In this document: positions 1 through 4,946 of the stretch, in pieces | How positions within the stretch are numbered: the stretch's first letter is position 1 | How the letters are laid out: every line of letters begins with the position of its first letter | NCBI GenBank assembly: GCA_031254795.1 | Contig: JAIRTS010000198.1 | Location: 1 to 7,151, forward strand | Reading direction: 5' to 3' | DNA from: Treponema sp. | GTDB taxonomy: Bacteria > Spirochaetota > Spirochaetia > Treponematales > Breznakiellaceae | Length of the DNA stretch: 7,151 nt | Notes under the pieces: model-generated | The model's input: only the letters and a program-made list of their open reading frames with translations | Told to the model about the DNA's origin: nothing | Database searches by the model: none | Made by a program: the position numbers and the translations under genes

Positions 1-544
1 TTGAACGGCGTTTCACGATCCCGGCTGAAATCCTGTGTTCGTTTCTTTGAGCGGCTTTCATAGTCCGCCTTTCCCGACAAATTTCGGGCCGTTTCAAAAC
101 AGTTCTTTTCCCCATGACGCCCTCCCGCTTCCGGTTTACCGCGACTTTGAGAGGGTGTCTAGCCCTTTACTTGTTGACTGTGGCGTTTTCCCTCTTCTGC
201 GTCAAGGGGTGCCCGATAAAGCGTGGCCGCTGTGAAGTGAACGGTGGCTTATGCCGGTCATGGCAAAGCATCTGCTCCTTGAGACAATCTCTGTTGCGAA
301 AAGGTCGCCGCCATCTTTTGTTTGCGTCACTGATTTGAACCGCCATAGAGCGCGAGCCAAAGGTTCCCTTAATATTCCGAATGTTCTTTCTGGTATTTCT
401 CACTATCTTTCGTTTGTCCCACGCCTAACAACGTTAATACCCATGCAAATCAATGCCCGTTTGCGCGTAGAAGCGTTTTCCTTGGCCGCTCAGGGTTTAT
501 CATGTTTTTTGAAACCGGAATTGTCTCCGGCGCGTCTCTTCCCC
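1..544. other. Gene-free region upstream of argF
   Basis: No convincing gene is visible here. An in-frame upstream extension of the argF frame is open from base 251, but its 110 residues resemble no ornithine carbamoyltransferase N-terminus and a promoter lies between it and the real start. Two weak edge signals exist. A plus-strand frame runs from base 3 to a TGA at 48-50 and could be the last 15 codons of an upstream gene. A minus-strand ATG at 61-59 with an AAAGG-like upstream motif could begin a divergent gene leaving the window. They overlap, so at most one is likely to be real. Two small inverted repeats are present: CCCGA/TCGGG around base 80 and CCGGA/TCCGG at 515-530. No tRNA, rRNA or repeat array was recognised. 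Confidence 0.6.
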
Positions 545-573
545 TTGAAAAAACGCACGGCATCTCCTATACT
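545..573 (+). promoter_or_regulatory. Sigma70-type promoter of argF
   Basis: The -35 box TTGAAA (545-550) and the -10 box TATACT (568-573) are separated by exactly 17 bases. Each box differs from the consensus at one position. The -10 box ends only 7 bases before the argF ATG at 581, so transcription would be expected to start at about 580-581, on or next to the start codon. A small inverted repeat (CCGGA/TCCGG, 515-530) lies just upstream of the -35 box and could be an operator, but it does not look like an ArgR box. Confidence 0.65.
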
Positions 574-580
574 TGTTTCC

Positions 581-1531
581 ATGAGTATACAGGAAACCTT
601 GCAAGCCGCCTTAAAAGGCCGGTCACTGTTGACGTGGCTTGATTACACGCCGGAGGAAATTTGCTATATTTTGGACGTGTCGAAACAAGTGAAGCGCGAA
701 AAGAACGTTGTCCATGAACGCTTTAAGGGCAAAACGCTTGCCTTGCTTTTTGAAAAACGTTCCACCCGCACAAGATGCGCGTTTGAGACCGCGTTCGGTG
801 AGGAGGGCGGGCATCCGGTGTTTCTTTCAACCGCAGACATTCAACTCGGGGCGAAGGAATCCATTGAAGATACGGCGCGAGTGCTGGGACGCATGTTCAG
901 CGCCATACAATTCAGGGGGTTCAAGCAGTCCACAGTGGAAACGCTGGCAAGCTATTCGGGCGCGCCGGTATACAACGGGCTGACGGACGCGTTCCATCCC
1001 ACTCAGGCGCTCGCCGATATTCTCACTCTGGAAGAAAGCTTCGGCGAATGCAAGGGCAAAAAACTGTGCTTTGTGGGAGACGGGCGCAACAACGTAGCCC
1101 GTTCACTCCTCGTGATCTCCGCGCAACTCGGCGTCAATTTTTCCATCATCACTCCAAAGTCGTTGTCTCCGGATCCGGGATTGCTCAAAATATGCGCGCC
1201 CCTGGCGCAACGAAGCGGCGCGTTGATAACCGTCAGTGACGATCTTGCCGGAGTCGCGGGCGCGGACGCTCTTTATACGGATGTGTGGGTTTCGATGGGC
1301 GAAGAGGCGAAGGTGGAAGAACGCCGGGCGTTGCTAAAACCCTACCAGGTCAACCAGACGCTCATGGACATGACCGGCAGAAAGGACGCCATTTTCCTGC
1401 ACTGTCTTCCGGCGGTGAAGGGCGAGGAAGTCGCCGCAGATGTGATTGACGGCCTGCAAAGCCGCGCGTGGGATCAGGCGGAAAACCGCAAGCACACCAT
1501 CAAGGCGATACTGCTGGCGACCCTGACATAA
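581..1531 (+). CDS. argF: Ornithine carbamoyltransferase
   Basis: This 316-residue cytoplasmic enzyme transfers the carbamoyl group of carbamoyl phosphate to ornithine, giving citrulline, in arginine biosynthesis; the same family also works in reverse in the arginine deiminase pathway (ArcB). With no other arginine genes nearby the direction cannot be decided. The carbamoyl-phosphate loop STRTR is at residues 61-65, HPTQ at 139-142, the ornithine-binding SMG loop at 238-240 and the signature HCLP at 274-277. SMG and HCLP separate it from aspartate carbamoyltransferase. The length is at the short end of normal for the family. The ATG at 581 has no Shine-Dalgarno sequence and almost no leader. 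An in-frame TTG at 599, preceded by AGGA (591-594), would still give a family-like N-terminus (LKGRSLLTWLDYTPEE) and is a real alternative start. The gene appears to be transcribed alone and converges on queA. Confidence 0.95.
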   Translation: MSIQETLQAALKGRSLLTWLDYTPEEICYILDVSKQVKREKNVVHERFKGKTLALLFEKRSTRTRCAFETAFGEEGGHPVFLSTADIQLGAKESIEDTARVLGRMFSAIQFRGFKQSTVETLASYSGAPVYNGLTDAFHPTQALADILTLEESFGECKGKKLCFVGDGRNNVARSLLVISAQLGVNFSIITPKSLSPDPGLLKICAPLAQRSGALITVSDDLAGVAGADALYTDVWVSMGEEAKVEERRALLKPYQVNQTLMDMTGRKDAIFLHCLPAVKGEEVAADVIDGLQSRAWDQAENRKHTIKAILLATLT

Positions 1532-1542
1532 CAGAGCGTTTG

Positions 1543-1575
1543 GACGTTAGTGGCTGTTTTTCAACGTCAGTTTTT
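1543..1575 (+). terminator. Possible rho-independent terminator of argF
   Basis: GACGTT (1543-1548) and AACGTC (1563-1568) form a 6-bp stem with a 14-base loop, followed two bases later by five T residues (1571-1575). It starts 12 bases after the argF stop. The stem is short and only half GC, so it may be weak. A second, imperfect inverted repeat (GAAA..GCCT at 1576-1585 with AGGCTTTC at 1605-1612) lies in the same convergent gap, but no T run follows it on either strand. Confidence 0.4.
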
Positions 1576-1644
1576 GAAATAGCCTTTGTATAAGAAGAAA
1601 AGAGAGGCTTTCCCAAATTGGGCATGTTATTTCCGCGCGGGCGT

Positions 1645-2664
1645 TTACAGCAGGAGCATGGCGTCCCCGTAGCTGAAAAAACGGAATTCATGCCGGATCG
1701 CCTCGCAATAACTCTCCAGAATAAAGTCCCTGCCCGCAAACGCTGAAACCAGCATGAGCAAGGAGGACTTTGGCGTATGAAAATTGGTGAAAATTCCCTC
1801 CACCACCTTGAATTCATACCCGGGATATATAAAAATTGATGTCGCCCCCTCTCCCCGCGCAAGGCGTCCATCCTTCCACGCGGATTCAAGGGCGCGTACG
1901 CTGGTCGTTCCAACGGCAATGACGCGCCGGCCTTCGGCTTTCGCGCGTTCAACTGCGAAAGCCGTGTCCTCATCTATGGCGAAGACCTCCTCGTGCATCG
2001 TGTGATCCTCTATATGTTCCGTCCGAACCGGCAGGAAGGTTCCCGGCCCCACATGAAGCGTGATAAACGCCGTTTCAATCCCCCGTTCCTTGAGCCGCGC
2101 AAGCAACGCTTCGGTAAAGTGCAGTCCGGCTGTCGGAGCCGCCGCGGAACCGACGCTTTTTGCGTACACGGTCTGGTAGCGGTCGCCGTCTTCCGGCGCG
2201 TCAGGACGTTTAATGTACGGCGGAAGCGGAATATGCCCATGCGCGTCAAGCCACGCGTCATCAATCGGCGGGTCAAAGCGAAGGACGCGGCGCTCCCCGT
2301 CCGAACCGGCGATTTCCGCCCGCGTCCCGTCGGCGAACAGACAGCGGCTTCCTATTCGCCTGCGCCTTGAACGGGACGCCATGGCCTGCCATGAGTATTC
2401 GTCAAGGCGTTTGAGCAGGAGAAATTCCACATGCGCGTCGGTGTCAAGCGAAACGCCTAAAAGCCGCGCTTTGCGCACCCGCGAGTTGTTGAACACGAGA
2501 AGGTCGCCCGCGTCAAGAATGTCCGGCAAGTCCGCGACATGCAGACGCCGCTTTTCACGCGAGGCGCGATCAAGCGTCATAAGGCGGCTCGCGCCGCGTT
2601 CCGCGACCGGGCACTGGGCAATGAGGCGTTCGGGAAGGTCAAAGGTAAAATCCGCTGTTTTCAT
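1645..2664 (-). CDS. queA: tRNA preQ1(34) S-adenosylmethionine ribosyltransferase-isomerase
   Basis: QueA transfers and isomerises the ribosyl part of S-adenosylmethionine onto 7-aminomethyl-7-deazaguanine at the tRNA wobble position, forming epoxyqueuosine, the next-to-last step of queuosine synthesis. The product is 339 residues, normal for the family. Conserved blocks are all present: NNSRV at 59-63, AAPTAGLHFT at 175-184, HVGPGTFLPV at 204-213, DHTMHEE at 220-226, GTTSVRALES at 252-261 and NFHTPKSSL at 294-302. The ATG at 2664 starts the protein with the family-typical MKTADFTFDLPERLIAQ; the frame is open further upstream, but those residues overlap the J-domain gene and are not QueA-like. 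A weak AGG lies 5 bases before this start. An arginine-rich stretch at 98-103 sits where homologues usually have a Pro-Gly-Lys-like segment. The gene lies 58 bases downstream of the J-domain gene on the same strand, so co-transcription is likely. A TATACT at 2683-2678 could serve as its own -10 box, but lacks a properly spaced -35. Confidence 0.96.
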   Translation of the reverse strand: MKTADFTFDLPERLIAQCPVAERGASRLMTLDRASREKRRLHVADLPDILDAGDLLVFNNSRVRKARLLGVSLDTDAHVEFLLLKRLDEYSWQAMASRSRRRRIGSRCLFADGTRAEIAGSDGERRVLRFDPPIDDAWLDAHGHIPLPPYIKRPDAPEDGDRYQTVYAKSVGSAAAPTAGLHFTEALLARLKERGIETAFITLHVGPGTFLPVRTEHIEDHTMHEEVFAIDEDTAFAVERAKAEGRRVIAVGTTSVRALESAWKDGRLARGEGATSIFIYPGYEFKVVEGIFTNFHTPKSSLLMLVSAFAGRDFILESYCEAIRHEFRFFSYGDAMLLL

Positions 2665-2722
2665 GTACCTACGGTAGAGTATACGTGAACGAGATGAACC
2701 GGTGTTGTCAATGCGGGACGGC

Positions 2723-3184
2723 TTACACCGTTCCGGTGGACCGCCACCGCTCAATTTTTTCATACGCGGCGTTGATGCGCGCTGATTTCTCGGTGGCTTT
2801 CCGCATATTTTCAACATGTCCCGCATGACGATCAGGATGGTGGATTTTAAGCAGCTTTTTATACGCGGTCTTGCACGCCTCCGGATCCGCGCCGAACGGG
2901 ACGCCCAATTCCGCAAAAGCCGGCCGCAAGGCTTCGGGCGTAGCGTTGGGATCGGCCGCCGTGTGAGCGTTGCGGAATTGTCCTCCAAAACCGGCGCCGC
3001 TTTGAGCGCCAAAATCATGTGACGCGCCGCGCGTCTCTCCGCGCCCGAGGAATTCGTTCAATTCCTCATAGGCGGCTTCAAGATCGGAATCAACGCCGTA
3101 CGCCCGGCCTTTTTTTTCGTAGTTGAACGCATCCTCATTAAAGTAACTTCTGATGACATCACTCAGACGGTCTATTATTCCCAT
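2723..3184 (-). CDS. Small J-domain (DnaJ-like) protein
   Basis: A 153-residue soluble protein with a C-terminal J domain at about residues 88-147. The J domain has the diagnostic HPD tripeptide at 116-118 after a basic helix (YKKLLKIHH) and is followed by the helix ending INAAYEKIE. J domains stimulate the ATPase of a partner Hsp70 (DnaK). It is not DnaJ itself: there is no Gly/Phe region after the J domain, no zinc-finger cysteines and no C-terminal substrate-binding domain. Residues 1-47 form an amphipathic segment (MGIIDRL, DLEAAYEELNEFL), joined by a Gly/Ala-rich linker at about 48-80; the N-terminal part presumably directs it to a client. The start is uncertain. The ATG at 3184 gives the more plausible N-terminus but lacks a Shine-Dalgarno sequence; an in-frame ATG at 3223 would add 13 mostly hydrophobic residues. 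It is the first gene of a likely two-gene unit with queA. No clear minus-strand promoter was found upstream. Confidence 0.85.
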   Translation of the reverse strand: MGIIDRLSDVIRSYFNEDAFNYEKKGRAYGVDSDLEAAYEELNEFLGRGETRGASHDFGAQSGAGFGGQFRNAHTAADPNATPEALRPAFAELGVPFGADPEACKTAYKKLLKIHHPDRHAGHVENMRKATEKSARINAAYEKIERWRSTGTV

Positions 3185-3272
3185 GCGATGTACTTTATTA
3201 CAGAGAAGAAAAAAAATCAACACATCCCATTGCGGAACGCCTTTCGCGCCTTGCTTTTCAGACGAAATTTCA

Positions 3273-3301
3273 TTGACAAATCATCGACAGTGTACTATAC
3301 T
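3273..3301 (+). promoter_or_regulatory. Strong sigma70-type promoter for the hpt/HD-GYP cluster
   Basis: TTGACA (3273-3278) is a perfect -35 box and TATACT (3296-3301) is a -10 box with one mismatch; the spacer is exactly 17 bases. The predicted start is near 3308, giving a leader of about 210 bases before the Hpt start. It sits in the gap between divergently transcribed genes, about 90 bases upstream of the J-domain start. A weaker candidate lies downstream (TTGTAA 3365-3370, 17 bases, TATTGT 3388-3393). Confidence 0.75.
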
Positions 3302-3307
3302 TCTTCT

Positions 3308-3519
3308 ATCGCCGGAAGAACTTCGCGTCGTGTCGGCGTCGCCGCGTTGGCGGCAAAAACGCTCTTGTAAAATTTTAGGCTATATGGTATTGTTATGGTG
3401 ATATAGGATTTTTCACAATTCGCCGTCCGACGGCGCGTCCAGATAACGACGCGGATGGCGGCGCATGTTGAAAAAGAAACCTATGGAAAAAATAGCATAT
3501 TCATGCCTTGGAGGGAAAT
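3308..3519 (+). promoter_or_regulatory. Long structured 5' leader of the hpt transcript
   Basis: The predicted leader has a GC-rich first part (about 3310-3354), an AT-rich middle and a second structured block at 3421-3460. Pairings visible by eye are CGCCG/CGGCG (3310-3314 with 3334-3338), GCCGC/GCGGC with a GTTG loop (3341-3354), and a longer stem in which CGCCGTCC (3421-3428) pairs with GGATGGCG (3453-3460, one G-U) around GCGTC/GACGC (3435-3439 with 3448-3452). The long stem competes with a local hairpin CGCCG-TCCGA-CGGCG at 3421-3435. A perfect 10-base palindrome TAAAATTTTA lies at 3368-3377. No T run follows any stem, so transcription attenuation is not indicated. I could not match it to a known riboswitch class, including the cyclic-di-GMP types. 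Confidence 0.35.
3510..3515 (+). promoter_or_regulatory. Ribosome binding site of the Hpt gene
   Basis: GGAGGG lies 4 bases before the ATG at 3520 and is the best Shine-Dalgarno sequence in the window. It decides the start: the earlier in-frame TTG at 3508 overlaps this motif's upstream edge and has no such site of its own. Confidence 0.75.
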
Positions 3520-3858
3520 ATGGTTGCTGTCTATGTTAATCAGGAAGAAGGGTTGAAGCGAGTGATGAACAACAAAAAGTTGTATGTGAAATTGCTCACT
3601 AAATTCAAGAATGAAACAAATCTCACCGAATTGTTGCGCTTCATTGAGGAAAAAGATTACGAGAAAGCCGAGACGTGCGCTCATACGCTCAAAGGCTTAA
3701 GCGGCAACCTATCCTTTACCGCGCTCTACGAAAAAGCGACTGCGCTTGACGCGCAACTAAAGAATAAAGTGGTTGACGCAGACGCTGTCGCCGATATAAC
3801 CGCTTGCTTTAATGAAACGCAAAAAGCCATTGATGAGGTTTTAGCCATTCATGGATAA
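3520..3858 (+). CDS. Stand-alone Hpt (histidine phosphotransfer) domain protein
   Basis: A 112-residue cytoplasmic protein that is essentially one Hpt domain, a four-helix bundle that relays phosphate from a hybrid kinase receiver domain to a response regulator. The phosphoaccepting histidine is His55 in the signature HTLKGLSGNL (55-64). The N-terminal EEGLKRVMNNKKLYVKLLTKF segment (from residue 9) is the usual first-helix pattern of single-domain Hpt proteins, with a conserved-looking Tyr-x-x-x-Leu spacing. No kinase catalytic domain, membrane segment or other domain is present. The ATG at 3520 is chosen for its GGAGGG site. The last 8 bases overlap the start of the REC/HD-GYP gene, which implies translational coupling and makes that protein its likely phosphate acceptor. 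The sensor kinase that loads this Hpt is not in the window. Confidence 0.9.
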   Translation: MVAVYVNQEEGLKRVMNNKKLYVKLLTKFKNETNLTELLRFIEEKDYEKAETCAHTLKGLSGNLSFTALYEKATALDAQLKNKVVDADAVADITACFNETQKAIDEVLAIHG

Positions 3859-4915
3859 TACAACAAGACCTTCCGTCTTGGTCGTTGATGATGAAGAAAT
3901 CAACGTGATGTTGCTTGAAGGCATACTCGAAGACGAGTATACTGTCATCACAGCGAACGACGGAACAGAAGCGCTCGACATATTGTGGCACAGCAAGGTT
4001 CTCCCAAAAGTCATCCTACTTGATGTGCAGATGCGTAAGATGGGCGGTTTTGAGACGCTTAAAAACATAAAGGCGGATGATTCGCTTAAACGCATACCGG
4101 TTATTTTCATCACGGCGGACAAAGAGGAAAGCAAGGCTCTTGCCGCGGGCGCGGTTGACTATATTTCCAAGCCGCCGAATCCCGATGTGGTGAGGCTGAG
4201 GGTTAAGAACCAGATAGAGCTTAAAAACTACAGCGATCATCTTGAGGAACTGGTGCTGGAAAAAACCGCCGAGATAATGGGATCGATGGATGTCATGCTT
4301 CAGGCTATGGCGAACATTATCGAATACCGCAATCTTGAATCAGGCAGCCACGTCAAGCGGGTGCAACTTTATTCCGAGGCGCTCATCGATCAGATTATGG
4401 GCAGATCGTCGAAGTATGTGGAATACGCCTATCAGCTTGAAATACTCGATCCTGATATCATCATAAAGTCGGTCGCCCTTCATGATGTGGGGAAAATAGG
4501 CATACCGGACAAGATACTGTTGAAGCCCGGAAAGCTCGATCCCGATGAATTCGAAATTATGAAGACCCACACGACGCTTGGGAAAAAAATAGTCGAATCC
4601 ATGCTGAGAAATCACGACGGCATATATCTGCAACACTGCCGCGACATCGCCTATTGCCATCACGAGCGCTTCGACGGCAAGGGGTACCCGTGCGGCGTCA
4701 GCGGTTACGACATACCGCTTGCGGCGCGCATCGCCTCGGTCGCCGACGTATACGACGCGTTGGTGTGCGCCCGTGTGTACAAAGCGGCTTTTTCCTATGA
4801 GGACGCGATCAAAATTATCACCGATGGGAGCGGCTCCCAATTCGATCCCGTGCTCACCAAAGTGCTGTTTGACATTCAGGACGAATTTATGGCTATTTCG
4901 GAAGCATATAAATAG
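3851..4915 (+). CDS. Response regulator with HD-GYP cyclic-di-GMP phosphodiesterase domain
   Basis: A 354-residue cytoplasmic protein. The N-terminal receiver domain (about 7-122) has the acidic pair Asp13/Asp14, phosphoacceptor Asp58, Thr88 and Lys107, so phosphorylation should be possible. A linker helix (about 120-150), rich in charged and leucine residues, leads to an HD-GYP domain (about 150-350). The metal and substrate motifs are intact: E158, H167, HDVGK at 211-215, KTH at 238-240, HHERFDGKGYP at 270-280 and ADVYDAL at 298-304. HD-GYP enzymes hydrolyse cyclic-di-GMP to pGpG or GMP, so an active phosphodiesterase controlled by phosphorylation is expected. The ATG at 3851 lies within the end of the Hpt gene; a GAGG at 3835-3838 is 12 bases upstream, rather far, so coupling to Hpt translation is likely. 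No DNA-binding domain is present, so the output is enzymatic. A small hairpin TAGCG-CTC-CGCTA (4913-4925) spans the stop but has no T run, so read-through into the next gene is expected. Confidence 0.94.
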   Translation: MDNTTRPSVLVVDDEEINVMLLEGILEDEYTVITANDGTEALDILWHSKVLPKVILLDVQMRKMGGFETLKNIKADDSLKRIPVIFITADKEESKALAAGAVDYISKPPNPDVVRLRVKNQIELKNYSDHLEELVLEKTAEIMGSMDVMLQAMANIIEYRNLESGSHVKRVQLYSEALIDQIMGRSSKYVEYAYQLEILDPDIIIKSVALHDVGKIGIPDKILLKPGKLDPDEFEIMKTHTTLGKKIVESMLRNHDGIYLQHCRDIAYCHHERFDGKGYPCGVSGYDIPLAARIASVADVYDALVCARVYKAAFSYEDAIKIITDGSGSQFDPVLTKVLFDIQDEFMAISEAYK

Positions 4916-4946
4916 CGCTCCGCTAGTAATTATATAAAGAGACACT

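Noticed and set aside
251..580. In-frame 110-residue N-terminal extension of argF
   Set aside because: It resembles no known domain or targeting sequence, would make the enzyme far longer than its family, and contains the well-formed promoter immediately before the ATG at 581.
1605..1622. CCCAAATTGGG palindrome and nearby AGGCTTTC arm as a queA terminator
   Set aside because: The palindrome leaves a one-base loop and no T run follows on the minus strand, so it does not form a credible intrinsic terminator.
2213..2677. Plus-strand open frame of 154 codons opposite queA
   Set aside because: Its Arg/Ser-rich composition is typical of antisense frames in GC-rich genes, and queA on the other strand is unambiguous.
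2678..2711. Minus-strand promoter for queA (TTGACA 2711-2706, TATACT 2683-2678)
   Set aside because: Both boxes are good matches, but the 22-base spacer is too long for a normal sigma70-type promoter; co-transcription with the J-domain gene is simpler.
2665..3018. N-terminal extension of the queA frame
   Set aside because: It overlaps the J-domain gene in another frame, has no QueA similarity, and the ATG at 2664 gives the normal QueA N-terminus and length.
3308..3519. Cyclic-di-GMP riboswitch in the Hpt leader
   Set aside because: The conserved core sequences of the GEMM-type classes are not visible; only generic pairing is seen, so it was not called as a riboswitch.
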